NCBI GenBank assembly: GCA_002415025.1
Contig: DIBR01000066.1
Coordinates: forward strand, 3,536 to 67,535
Reading direction: 5' to 3'
Length of the DNA: 64,000 nucleotides
Source of the DNA: Spongiibacteraceae bacterium UBA5047
GTDB taxonomy: Bacteria > Pseudomonadota > Gammaproteobacteria > Pseudomonadales > Spongiibacteraceae
Below the pieces are notes generated by a model. The model had not been told where the DNA came from. It was given only the letters and a program-made list of their open reading frames with translations, and searched no databases. Positions 36,545 through 45,049 of this stretch are shown here, piece by piece. The position numbers and the translations under genes were made by a program. The stretch's first letter is position 1; each line of letters begins with the position of its first letter.

Positions 36545-37717
36545 ATGCAACTCGAATACACTACCGAACACCAGGCCTTCCGCGAAGAAATCCGCAGCTG
36601 GCTTGCGACTAACGCCCCCGGTGAGCCGCTGAAAACCTTCGATACCGAAGAAGGCTTTCAACAGCACCGGGAATGGGAAGCCAAGCTCTACGAAGGCCGC
36701 TGGGGCATGATCACGTGGCCCGAGGAAATGGGTGGCCGTGGCGCCGACCTGATTCAGTGGCTGATTTTTGAAGAAGAATACTACGCCGCCCGTGCGCCCC
36801 TGCGCGTGAATCAAAATGGCATCTTTCTGCTTGGCCCCACGCTGATGGAGTACGGCACAGAAGAACAGAAAAAGAAATTTCTGACCGGCATGGCCACAGG
36901 TGAGGATGTCTGGTGCCAGGGTTGGTCAGAGCCCAATGCCGGTTCCGATATGGCGGCGATTCGTTCCAAGGCCGAACTGACAGAAGACGGCAAGCACTAC
37001 ATTATCAATGGTCAGAAAACCTGGTCTACGCGCGCGGTGTGGGCGGACTGGTGTTTCGGTATGTTCCGCACTGACCCGGAATCCCAGCGCCACCACGGGC
37101 TGACCTTTATCTTATTGCCGCTTGATCTGGAAGGCATTACGGTGCGCCCGATTCCGCAACTCGATGGCTTGCCCGGTTTTGCCGAAATCTTCTTCGACAA
37201 TGTGAAGGTGCCGGTTGAAAATCGCCTTGGCGGTGAAGGCGAGGGCTGGGGCGTGGCCATGGCCACGGCGGGCTTTGAGCGGGGTTTGATGCTGCGTTCG
37301 CCAGCCCGGTTCCAGGAAACGGCCAAACGTCTGGTTGACTTGTATCAGGCAAATCGTGAATCCGCAGACCGCGACCCGGCAATACGCGAAGCCGTTTTGC
37401 GTGCCTATATGGATGCCGAGGCCTACACACTCACTACCTATCAAACGGCCTGTCGCCTGATAAAAGGCGGCAAGATCGGCGCGGAATCATCAACCAACAA
37501 GATTTTCTGGTCCGAGCTGGATCAGCAGATGCACGCGACGGCGCTGAGTATTCTCGGTGCGCGCGCCGAGCTGCAGGCGCATGCGCCTGATGCAGCGGGT
37601 GTTGGCACCTGGCTCGATGGTTGGATGTTTGCGCAGTCTGGTCCGATCTATGCGGGCACCAATGAAATTCAGCGCAATATTATTGCTGAAAGAATGTTAG
37701 GAATGCCGCGTAAATAG
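36545..37717 (+). CDS. fadE31: Acyl-CoA dehydrogenase, FadE31-like
   Basis: 390 residues. FAD-dependent; N-domain with WPEEMGGRGADLIQW, substrate and FAD motif WCQGWSEPNAGSDMAAIRSKA, and the C-terminal signature YAGTNEIQRNIIAERMLGMP. The pairing GQKTWSTRAVWADWCFGMFRTDPESQRH matches actinobacterial FadE31 as I remember it. FadE31 forms heteromers with FadE32 or FadE33, and the gene just downstream fits such a partner. Confidence 0.83.
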   Translation: MQLEYTTEHQAFREEIRSWLATNAPGEPLKTFDTEEGFQQHREWEAKLYEGRWGMITWPEEMGGRGADLIQWLIFEEEYYAARAPLRVNQNGIFLLGPTLMEYGTEEQKKKFLTGMATGEDVWCQGWSEPNAGSDMAAIRSKAELTEDGKHYIINGQKTWSTRAVWADWCFGMFRTDPESQRHHGLTFILLPLDLEGITVRPIPQLDGLPGFAEIFFDNVKVPVENRLGGEGEGWGVAMATAGFERGLMLRSPARFQETAKRLVDLYQANRESADRDPAIREAVLRAYMDAEAYTLTTYQTACRLIKGGKIGAESSTNKIFWSELDQQMHATALSILGARAELQAHAPDAAGVGTWLDGWMFAQSGPIYAGTNEIQRNIIAERMLGMPRK

Positions 37718-37736
37718 CGGAGCGGCTGATTGCCAT

Positions 37737-37786
37737 GTGGGAGCCTGCCCTGCAGGCGAAACTTCGCGAGCAGGGCTCGCTCCTAC
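37737..37786. repeat. REP-type inverted pair, fadE31/fadE32 gap
   Basis: Left unit stem GCCTGC/GCAGGC, right unit stem GCGAGC/GCTCGC; both keep the AGG loop. The two stem versions differ by matched changes on both sides, so base pairing is preserved. Confidence 0.88.
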
Positions 37787-37806
37787 GAAATGACAGAGAG
37801 AAAGAC

Positions 37807-38856
37807 ATGGATTTTACCTTCACAGAAGATCAGTTGTTATTTCAGGAATCGGTACGCGACTTTCTGGTAAACGAGATTGCGCCCGAAAAAATTCGCGAGC
37901 TGTGGGAAAGTGACAGTGGCCGCAGCACAGCGTTGTGGTCGCAACTGGCTGAACTGGGCTTGACAGGTATTACGGTGCCCGAAGCCTTTGGCGGTCTTGG
38001 AATGCAGGCGCTGGATTTTGTGTTGCTGGCGCAAGAATGCGGTTATGTAGCTCTGCCCGCGCCTCTGGTGCACACAGCCATGGTGAGTGTGCCGTTGCTG
38101 GTGAGCAGTGGCAGCGAACCGCTTCAGGAAAACTGGCTGCCGAAAATTGCCGCTGGCGACGCGATTGTGATGGTGGGTCTTGAACAAAATGTGTTTGTTG
38201 AAGACGCGCATATCGCCGATCTGTTAATTCTGGAAAAGGCAGGTGCGCTATACGCCGTTGACCCTAGTCAGGCCACATTGCGTGCCAACGAATCGATTGA
38301 CCTGTCGCGCAAATTGTTTGCTGTTGAGTTTGATGCAGCGAACGCAGAAAAAATTGCCGAGGGTGACCAAGCCGCCGGCTTAATCGCTGCTGCCCTGAAC
38401 GGTGGGGCACTGGGAGTCGCTGCCGAATCGCTGGGGCTCGCACAGCGTATGGTCGATATTTCGGTGCAATACACCAGCGAGCGCAAACAGTTTGGTGTGG
38501 CGATTGGTACTTTTCAGGCAGTAAAGCACCATATGGCCAATATCGCCTACAAGCTCGAATATGCCAAAGCACCGGCAGCGCGTGCGGCATATGCGATTGA
38601 TCATCAGCAGAGCAAGGTCGATATGGCCGTCAGCCATGTCAAACTGGCGGCCTGCGAAGTCGCCAACCTGGCGGCCAAAAATTGCATTCAGGTACACGGC
38701 GCTATGGGTTACACCTGGGAAGTCGATTTGCACATATACATGAAACGCGCCTGGGCCTACGCCAATACCTGGGGCGATGCGGCGTTTCACAAACAGCGGG
38801 TGGCGGATTTTGTGTTGGCAGACAGCGCCAAACTCGGCGCGGGAAATACTTTTTAA
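37807..38856 (+). CDS. Acyl-CoA dehydrogenase, FadE32/FadE33-like partner subunit
   Basis: 349 residues, shorter than a standard acyl-CoA dehydrogenase, as is usual for FadE32 and FadE33. FTFTEDQLLFQESVRDFL start; LAELGLTGITVPEAFGGLGM; the FAD contacts near the end are IQVHGAMGYTWEVDLHIYMKRA. In steroid pathways these short subunits join a FadE31-type subunit in an alpha2beta2 enzyme; which one carries the catalytic base cannot be decided by eye. The ATG at 37807 follows agagaaag. Confidence 0.8.
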   Translation: MDFTFTEDQLLFQESVRDFLVNEIAPEKIRELWESDSGRSTALWSQLAELGLTGITVPEAFGGLGMQALDFVLLAQECGYVALPAPLVHTAMVSVPLLVSSGSEPLQENWLPKIAAGDAIVMVGLEQNVFVEDAHIADLLILEKAGALYAVDPSQATLRANESIDLSRKLFAVEFDAANAEKIAEGDQAAGLIAAALNGGALGVAAESLGLAQRMVDISVQYTSERKQFGVAIGTFQAVKHHMANIAYKLEYAKAPAARAAYAIDHQQSKVDMAVSHVKLAACEVANLAAKNCIQVHGAMGYTWEVDLHIYMKRAWAYANTWGDAAFHKQRVADFVLADSAKLGAGNTF

Positions 38857-38871
38857 TCGTTGGATTAATTC

Positions 38872-38927
38872 GTAGGAGCCTGCCCTGCAGGCGAATGATT
38901 CGATTCGCCTGCAGGGCAGGCTCCTAC
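38872..38927. repeat. REP-type inverted pair, fadE32/fadA6 gap
   Basis: Two intact units with stem GCCTGC/GCAGGC and outer motifs GTAGGA and TCCTAC, separated by eight bases, starting 16 bases after the stop of the upstream gene. Confidence 0.88.
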
Positions 38928-38946
38928 CTAAATAACGGAGGCAACC

Positions 38947-40095
38947 ATGCCAGAAGCTTACATAGTAGATGCAGTAAGAACGCCCACCGGTCGCCGTAAA
39001 GGCGGGCTGGCCCACGTACACGGTGCTGACCTGGGCGGCCACGTACTGAAATCCATCGTTGATCGCAATGGTATTCCCGACAACGAGTACGACGATGTGA
39101 TCTTTGGCTGTGTTGATGCTATTGGCCCGCTGGCGGGCGATATCGCCCGCACCTGCTGGCTGGCGGCGGGGCTGTCGGATGAAGTGCCGGGCACGACCAT
39201 TGATCGTCAGTGTGGCTCTTCCCAGCAATCGGTGCATTTTGCCGCGCAGGCCATCATGTCCGGGACTCAGGACGTGATCATTGCCGGTGGTGTGCAGACC
39301 ATGACCCAGATTCCGATTTCCTCGGCCATGACGGCGGCTATCCCGATGGGCTTTAGCGATCCCTTCTCGGGTTCGCAGGGCTGGGTTGCCCGCTACGGCG
39401 CCGAGCCGCCAACGCAGTTCAAATCGGCGCAGATGATTGCCGACAAGTGGGGCTTCTCCCGCCGTGATCTTGAAGTCTATTCACTTGAGTCGCACAAGCG
39501 TGCATTGAAAGCGATAGAGGAAGGCCGCTTTGACCGCGAGATCGTGCCGCTGGAAAACGTGGATATGGATGAAACACCGCGCAATTCCACACTCGAAAAA
39601 ATGGCTGAGCTGGATTTCCTGTTCGGTTGCGACAAGGTGACCGCCGCCGTGTCCAGCCAGACCTGCGACGGCGCCAGCGCCATGCTGTTGGTAAGTGAAG
39701 ATGCACTCAAGCGTTACAACCTGACCCCACGTGCCCGCATTCACCACATTAGCGTGCGTGCGGCCGATCCGATCTGGATGCTGACGGCACCGATCCCGGC
39801 TACCCAGTACGCGCTCAAGAAAGCGGGGATGAGCATGAATGATATCGATCTGGTCGAGATCAACGAGGCTTTTGCTTCGGTGGCGATGGCCTGGTTGAAG
39901 GAAACCGGCTACGACCACGCTAAAACCAACGTGAATGGCGGTGCCATCGCGCTGGGGCACCCGCTGGGGGCCACGGGAACAAAATTGATGACAACCCTGC
40001 TGCATGAACTGGAACGTTCCGGAGGCCGCTATGGTCTGCAGACCATGTGTGAAGGTGGCGGGCAGGCGAATGTGACCATTTTGGAACGTCTATAA
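38947..40095 (+). CDS. fadA6: FadA6-like thiolase
   Basis: 382 residues. The nucleophilic Cys89 is in DRQCGSSQQSVHFAAQ; the other thiolase motifs are VEINEAFASVAMAW, NVNGGAIALGHPLGATG and a C-terminal MCEGGG. It matches Mycobacterium FadA6, which cleaves the final beta-keto acyl-CoA of the ring-opened C/D fragment. The ATG follows acggaggca. Confidence 0.9.
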   Translation: MPEAYIVDAVRTPTGRRKGGLAHVHGADLGGHVLKSIVDRNGIPDNEYDDVIFGCVDAIGPLAGDIARTCWLAAGLSDEVPGTTIDRQCGSSQQSVHFAAQAIMSGTQDVIIAGGVQTMTQIPISSAMTAAIPMGFSDPFSGSQGWVARYGAEPPTQFKSAQMIADKWGFSRRDLEVYSLESHKRALKAIEEGRFDREIVPLENVDMDETPRNSTLEKMAELDFLFGCDKVTAAVSSQTCDGASAMLLVSEDALKRYNLTPRARIHHISVRAADPIWMLTAPIPATQYALKKAGMSMNDIDLVEINEAFASVAMAWLKETGYDHAKTNVNGGAIALGHPLGATGTKLMTTLLHELERSGGRYGLQTMCEGGGQANVTILERL

Positions 40096-40098
40096 GCG

Positions 40099-40155
40099 TT
40101 CGCGAGCAGGGCTCGCTCCTACACGATTTACGTAGGAGCCTGCCCTGCAGGCGAA
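40099..40155. repeat. REP-type inverted pair, fadA6/SDR gap
   Basis: Left unit stem GCGAGC/GCTCGC, right unit stem GCCTGC/GCAGGC; loops AGG. It begins three bases after the fadA6 stop. Confidence 0.88.
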
Positions 40156-40180
40156 CCGAACATACATCAGGGAGAAAAAC

Positions 40181-41065
40181 ATGGGAATTCTAGACAACCG
40201 GGTAGCCATCATCACCGGCGCGGGCGGTGGCCTCGGCGCAGCACACGCAAAGGTATTCGCGAGCGAAGGTTGCGCTGTCGTGGTCAATGACATCAATCGG
40301 GAGGCAGCGCAAAAAGTTGTCGACGAAATTACGGCTGCCGGCGGCAAAGCTGTTGTTAACACTTCAGATATCACCAACTACGACGACAGCCTGCAGGCCG
40401 TGAAGCAGGCTATCGACACTTACGGTGACCTGCACTGCGTGCTCAACAATGCTGGTGTCAATCGCGACCGTATGTTTGCCTCCATGACCGAGCAGGAGTG
40501 GGACACCATTATGGCCGTTCATCTCAAGGGTCATTTCTGCATCAGCTCCCACGCGGTGCACTACTGGCGTGGTCAGAGCAAAGAGGGCAAGGAGGTGAGT
40601 GGAAGAATCATCAACACTACCTCCGGGGCGGGTCTTCAGGGTTCCATCGGCCAGAGCAACTATGCGGCGGCGAAAGCCGGTATTGCGGCGCTGACACTGA
40701 ACCAGGCGGCGGAACTGGGTCGCTATGGCATCACGGCAAACGCGATTGCACCCTCTGCACGTACCGCGATGACTACAGGTGTGCCGGAGATGGCCCAGCG
40801 AATGGCCAAGCCGGAAGACGGCAGCTTCGACCATTTTGCGCCTGAAAACGTGTCGACGCTGCTGGCGTGGCTGGCGAGTGCGGAATCTTCCCATGTTACG
40901 GGTCGAGTTTTCGAGGCAGAAGGCGGTAAAATCTGTATCGCTGACGGCTGGCGAACAACGGACGGTGTGGACAAGGGCGCGCGTTGGGAGCCTGCGGAAG
41001 TTGGCACTGCGGTGGCAGAGCTATTGAAAAAAGAAGTCCCCGCACAAAAAGTCTACGGCACCTGA
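40181..41065 (+). CDS. SDR similar to Rv3548c of the steroid C/D-ring cluster
   Basis: 294 residues. TGAGGGLGAAHAKVFASEG is the cofactor motif and VVNDINREAAQKV follows; NNAGVNRDRMFASM and the catalytic SGAGLQGSIGQSNYAAAKAG come next. The unusual C-terminus (EAEGGKICIADGW, then a KGARWEPAEV segment ending in VYGT) is shared with the Rv3548c group. It is probably a hydroxyacyl-CoA dehydrogenase; its exact step is uncertain. Confidence 0.82.
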   Translation: MGILDNRVAIITGAGGGLGAAHAKVFASEGCAVVVNDINREAAQKVVDEITAAGGKAVVNTSDITNYDDSLQAVKQAIDTYGDLHCVLNNAGVNRDRMFASMTEQEWDTIMAVHLKGHFCISSHAVHYWRGQSKEGKEVSGRIINTTSGAGLQGSIGQSNYAAAKAGIAALTLNQAAELGRYGITANAIAPSARTAMTTGVPEMAQRMAKPEDGSFDHFAPENVSTLLAWLASAESSHVTGRVFEAEGGKICIADGWRTTDGVDKGARWEPAEVGTAVAELLKKEVPAQKVYGT

Positions 41066-41114
41066 CCGGTAGCCGCGCTGGCGCAACCTAAATCGATACC
41101 AGGGGTAATTGAAC

Positions 41115-41648
41115 ATGAAGCAGGCACTTTTGATTCTGGCACTACTGTCAGCACCCGCTTTCGCAAACGATCTGAGCTTCCAGTTTAGCGATGATGTGGC
41201 AGGCATAGCCCTCAATGCGAATTCACCCGATGGAAAAGCATCGGTAGGCTTTGGGGCCGATCACAACGAAGATGATGACGTGCAGATCTACAATGCCGGC
41301 TTCTATGCCAATGGCCAGCGCGGTCGCCTTGAAGGGCGCGTCGGGGTAAAAGGCTTTTATGCGGACCTGGATAAAGCTGAAGGGCCGGGTCTGGCTTTCG
41401 GTGTTGACTTGAAGGTACCCAGCAGCGATGTGTTCAGTCTGGTTTTTTCCTATTTCTACGGCCCGTCGTCTACGTCGTTTGATGATATGGACGGCTATCG
41501 GGACTGGAAGATCGGCGCGCAGATCATGCTGTTTGAAAACTCGGCCCTCGAATTCGGGTTTTCCGATGTCGAAGTGGAAGTGGAAAATGTGCGCGGCGAA
41601 TACGATTTTCAGGATGGCGCTTACGTCAAGCTACAGCTTATTTTCTAA
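41115..41648 (+). CDS. YfaZ-family outer-membrane beta-barrel protein
   Basis: 177 residues. A Sec signal peptide (LLILALLSAPAFA, cut before NDLSF) and a short beta-barrel with alternating strands (SVGFGADHNEDDDVQIYNAGFYA, then VFSLVFSYFYGPS) ending in the aromatic LQLIF, a hallmark of outer-membrane insertion. YfaZ proteins have no proven role. Sitting inside the steroid operon, it may be a passive channel for hydrophobic substrates. The ATG at 41115 marks the signal peptide start. Confidence 0.68.
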   Translation: MKQALLILALLSAPAFANDLSFQFSDDVAGIALNANSPDGKASVGFGADHNEDDDVQIYNAGFYANGQRGRLEGRVGVKGFYADLDKAEGPGLAFGVDLKVPSSDVFSLVFSYFYGPSSTSFDDMDGYRDWKIGAQIMLFENSALEFGFSDVEVEVENVRGEYDFQDGAYVKLQLIF

Positions 41649-41658
41649 TATCGTAGTC

Positions 41659-41734
41659 GCCCGCAACGCGATGCTTATGCGAGCCGGCATTTTTCATTCG
41701 TAGGCCGTAATAAGCACAGCGTTTCCGGCGCACA
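41659..41734. repeat. Second palindromic repeat family, copy 2
   Basis: The right unit GTAGGCCGTAATAAGC then CAGCGTTTCCGGCGCACA matches the repeat near 21.28 kb; the left unit GCCCGCAACGCG then GATGCTTATGCGAGCC is the inverted copy. It fills the yfaZ/fadE gap, the one large gap of this stretch without the other REP family. Confidence 0.65.
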
Positions 41735-41757
41735 GTACCAACAAAAGCAGGCAATTC

Positions 41758-42915
41758 ATGGATTTTGTTTTTACCGAAGAGCAGCAGATGATCCGCGATA
41801 CGGCGGAGTCCTTTCTGGCTGAAGTATCCACCAGCGAAGCGGTGCGCAAGGCCATGGTCTCGTCGGTCGGTTTTGACGAAGCGCTGTGGCAAAAAATTTG
41901 CGCTGACATGTACTGGCAAGCCATTCATATCCCTGAAGAGTTCGGAGGTATGGGGCTGGGCTATGTCGAACTGACTGCCATGATGGAGCAAATGGGGCGC
42001 TATCTGTTGTGTGCGCCTTTTTACTCAACCGTGTGCCTTGGTGTGAACACGCTGCTGCTGGCGGCGAATGAAGAGCAGAAAGCCGAGTATCTGGCGGCAA
42101 TCTGTGAAGGCCGCTTGACCGCTACGCTGGCCTATTGTGGTGTGCGCGGAGGCCGCAATGCCGAGGATATTAGCGCTACCTATTCACAACAGGGTGATGA
42201 CTTTGTTCTTGAGGGTGAATGCGGATTCGTGGTCGACGGTTTGACGGCGGGTTTGCTGCTTGTGGCCGCACGCGAAAAGGGTAGTTCAGGTGAAAGCGGT
42301 ATCAGTTTGTTTGCGGTACCGGCAGATACGGCCGGTGTAAGCCGCAGTAATCTGCCCGTGCTGGACCAGACACGAAAGATGGCATCGGTTCGCCTTGAGA
42401 GTGTCAAACTCGCGCAAGCGAATCTGCTCGGCTCTGCCGGGCAGGCCTGGCCAGTGCTGGATAAAGTGCTGGATTTGGCGACCATCGCACTGGCTGCAGA
42501 GCAGGTGGGCGGCAGCCAGCAATTGCTGGACTCGGCTGTAGCGTACAGCAAGGAACGAGTGCAGTTTAATCGCCCGATTGCGAGTTTTCAGGCTATCAAA
42601 CATAAGGCTGCCGACATGATGCTGCGTGTCGAAGCCGGGCGTTCCGCAGTTTACTACGCTGCCTGTGTAGCCGATGAAAGCTTGCAAGGTGGCGAGCTGG
42701 CTGGCGAGCTGAAGGAGGCCGCCAGTATTGCCAAGGCCTATTGCTCGGACGCCTATTTCAAGAATGCCGGTGAGGCCATGCAGATACATGGCGGTGTTGG
42801 TTTTACCTGGGAATACGACGTACACCTCTATTTCAAACGTGCCAAAGCATCTGAACATATGCTGGGTAACGCGGCGTATCACCGCGAGCGTGTTGCGCAA
42901 GTGATACTGGACTGA
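41758..42915 (+). CDS. Acyl-CoA dehydrogenase, FadE32/FadE33-like (second copy)
   Basis: 385 residues. FVFTEEQQMIRDTAESFL, the GGMGLGYVEL loop, and the C-terminal FAD contact IHGGVGFTWEYDVHLYFKRAK. It resembles the 349-residue subunit at 37.8 kb but is longer. It lies 12 bases before fadE30, so the two probably form one heteromeric enzyme, giving a second pair beside fadE31 and its partner. Confidence 0.8.
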   Translation: MDFVFTEEQQMIRDTAESFLAEVSTSEAVRKAMVSSVGFDEALWQKICADMYWQAIHIPEEFGGMGLGYVELTAMMEQMGRYLLCAPFYSTVCLGVNTLLLAANEEQKAEYLAAICEGRLTATLAYCGVRGGRNAEDISATYSQQGDDFVLEGECGFVVDGLTAGLLLVAAREKGSSGESGISLFAVPADTAGVSRSNLPVLDQTRKMASVRLESVKLAQANLLGSAGQAWPVLDKVLDLATIALAAEQVGGSQQLLDSAVAYSKERVQFNRPIASFQAIKHKAADMMLRVEAGRSAVYYAACVADESLQGGELAGELKEAASIAKAYCSDAYFKNAGEAMQIHGGVGFTWEYDVHLYFKRAKASEHMLGNAAYHRERVAQVILD

Positions 42916-42927
42916 GGAGATCGAACA

Positions 42928-44118
42928 GTGAAGTTAAGTTTCAGTCCCGAAGATGAAAAATTCCGCGAAGAAATTGCCTCCTGGTTAAAAGCTAACCTGA
43001 GCGGGGGGGTTGAACAGCTGAAATTCCGTGGCGGCCCCGGTGATGAGCATATGTTCCCGGAGGAGCGTAAGCAGTGGGAGCAGAAGCTGGCAGAGGGTAA
43101 GTGGACCTGTGTGGGCTGGCCCAAAGAACACGGTGGTCGCGGGCTACCCATTGAACAACAGGTGATTTTCTTTGAAGAGTATGCCCGTGCCGGCGCGCCG
43201 GGCCGGGTTGGTCATATTGGAGAAGGGCTCGCTGGCCCGACCATCATCGCCTTTGGTAGCGACAAGCAGAAACAGAAGTATCTGCCCGGTATTGTGGCGG
43301 GCACAGAGCTTTGGTGTCAGGGATATTCCGAGCCCGGTGCCGGTTCAGACCTGGCGAATGTGAAAACCAAGGCCCGCTTCGACGAGAGCAAGGGCAAGTG
43401 GATTATCAACGGCCAGAAGGTATGGACTTCGCTGGCTCACGAGTCTGACTACTGCTTTGTAATTGCACGTACCGACCCTGACTCCAAGGCGCACAAAGGT
43501 TTGGGTTTTTTCCTGATCAAGATGGATCAGCCCGGCGTAACTGTGCGCCCCATAGAGCAAATTACCGGTACCTCGGAATTCAATGAGGTGTTCTTCGACG
43601 ATGCCGAGTGTGATGCCGACGATATTGTGGGCGAACCGGGCGATGGCTGGAAAGTGGCCATGGGTTTGCTGGGCTACGAGCGGGGTGTGTCGACCCTGGG
43701 CCAGCAAATGGCCTTTAAAAATGAATTGGATCAGGTGGTAGCCCTGGCCAAAGAGAATGGGGCTGCGAATGATCCCGTTATGCGCCAGCGCATTGCCGAT
43801 TTGTATCTGCGCCTGAAAATCATGCGCTTTAACAGTATGCGCATGCTGTCGGATAGCGCTGGCGATGGCAGCCTGCAAAAAGAAGCGCTGATCTACAAAC
43901 TGTATTGGGCGACTTGGCACCGCGATTTGGGTGAGCTCGCTGTGGATGTGCAGGGCGAGACTGGTCAGGTTTTAGAGGCAGAGCCCTACGAGCTGACACG
44001 ACTGCAGTCGCTGTATCTGTTTGTGCGCTCAGACACCATTTACGGCGGGACTAATGAGATTCAGCGCAACATCATTGCTGAACGGGGCTTGGGAATGCCG
44101 AAGGAACCGAAGTGGTAA
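42928..44118 (+). CDS. fadE30: Acyl-CoA dehydrogenase, FadE30-like
   Basis: 396 residues. WPKEHGGRGLPIEQQ, LWCQGYSEPGAGSDLANVKT and QITGTSEFNEVFFDDAECD closely follow Mycobacterium FadE30, which desaturates the propanoyl side chain of the HIP-CoA intermediate at the start of the C/D-ring pathway. Its end YGGTNEIQRNIIAERGLGMP is the family C-terminus. It starts 12 bases after the upstream fadE gene. Confidence 0.88.
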   Translation: MKLSFSPEDEKFREEIASWLKANLSGGVEQLKFRGGPGDEHMFPEERKQWEQKLAEGKWTCVGWPKEHGGRGLPIEQQVIFFEEYARAGAPGRVGHIGEGLAGPTIIAFGSDKQKQKYLPGIVAGTELWCQGYSEPGAGSDLANVKTKARFDESKGKWIINGQKVWTSLAHESDYCFVIARTDPDSKAHKGLGFFLIKMDQPGVTVRPIEQITGTSEFNEVFFDDAECDADDIVGEPGDGWKVAMGLLGYERGVSTLGQQMAFKNELDQVVALAKENGAANDPVMRQRIADLYLRLKIMRFNSMRMLSDSAGDGSLQKEALIYKLYWATWHRDLGELAVDVQGETGQVLEAEPYELTRLQSLYLFVRSDTIYGGTNEIQRNIIAERGLGMPKEPKW

Positions 44119-44124
44119 ATTGAA

Positions 44125-44202
44125 TTCGCCTGCAGGGCAGGCTCCTACACGTGAGCCTGCCCGGTATTTGAAAATTTCGTAGGAGCCTGCCCTGCAGGCG
44201 AA
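44125..44202. repeat. REP-type repeats, fadE30/ipdF gap
   Basis: One full unit at 44125-44148 and one inverted unit at 44179-44202, both with stem GCCTGC/GCAGGC, with a broken fragment GTGAGCCTGCCCGG (from 44151) between them. Confidence 0.86.
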
Positions 44203-44217
44203 AAAAGAGATTGAGTT

Positions 44218-45006
44218 ATGGATATAAAAAAACCCGCATACGTACCCGGTCACGGTTTGTTAAAAGATCGATCTGTTCTGATTACCGCAGCCGCCGGTGC
44301 CGGTATCGGTTTTGCAGCAGCCAAACGCGCGGTTGAAGAAGGTTGCCGTGCCATTGTGATCAGCGATATTCACGAAGGCCGCCTTGAGTCGTCAGTGCAG
44401 AAACTGAAAGACGAAACCGGGCTGGAGCAGGTGTGGGGTAAAACCTGCAATGTTGCCAATGAAGAACAAGTGCAGGCACTGGTGAATTTCGCCGAAGACA
44501 AACTCGGTGGCGTGGACGTGCTCATTAATAACGCCGGTTTGGGTACCACCAAGGCCCTGATTGATATGGAAGATGACGAATGGAACAAAGTCATCGACGT
44601 AACGCTCAACGGCACCATGCGCATGACCCGCTATATGATGAAGATCATGAAAACACGGGGTGAAGGCGTTATTGTCAACAATGCGTCGGTGCTGGGCTGG
44701 CGCGCGCAGAAAGAACAGGCGCACTATGCCGCTGCAAAAGCCGGCGTTATGGCGCTTACCCGCTGCGCTGCGCTGGAAGCCGCTGACTTCGGTGTGCGCA
44801 TCAATGCCGTGTCGCCGTCGCTGGCGGTGCACCCCATGCTGAAAAAATCTGCACCGGCAGAACTGCTGGCCGAGCTCGAAGGCCGTGAGGCTTACGGACG
44901 TGGGGCGGAGGTATGGGAAGTCGCGAACGTAATGATGTTCCTGGCGTCTGACTATTCCTCATACCTGACCGGTGAAACCATTAGCTGTTCGTCCCAGCAC
45001 GCCTGA
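44218..45006 (+). CDS. ipdF: IpdF-like hydroxyacyl-CoA dehydrogenase (SDR)
   Basis: 262 residues. PAYVPGHGLLKDRSVLIT precedes a TAAAGAGIGFAAAKRA cofactor motif; NNAGLGTTKA and the catalytic NNASVLGWRAQKEQAHYAAAKAG follow. The C-terminus with SSYLTGETISCSSQHA is characteristic of the Rv3559c group (IpdF), which oxidises the side-chain hydroxyl of 5-hydroxy-HIP-CoA-type intermediates. The hydratase expected between FadE30 and IpdF is not obvious in the cluster. Confidence 0.83.
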   Translation: MDIKKPAYVPGHGLLKDRSVLITAAAGAGIGFAAAKRAVEEGCRAIVISDIHEGRLESSVQKLKDETGLEQVWGKTCNVANEEQVQALVNFAEDKLGGVDVLINNAGLGTTKALIDMEDDEWNKVIDVTLNGTMRMTRYMMKIMKTRGEGVIVNNASVLGWRAQKEQAHYAAAKAGVMALTRCAALEAADFGVRINAVSPSLAVHPMLKKSAPAELLAELEGREAYGRGAEVWEVANVMMFLASDYSSYLTGETISCSSQHA

Positions 45007-45049
45007 CAATTTGAACCAGACGCGCTAGGTGTCTGACAAGGAGAAGACC

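Noticed and set aside
34473..44202. REP pairs as Rho-independent terminators
   Set aside because: Stems are GC-rich but none is followed by a T-tract, and the downstream genes belong to the same pathway and strand.
34473..44202. Repeats as a CRISPR array
   Set aside because: Units are inverted pairs in separate gene gaps, with no regular spacers and no cas genes.
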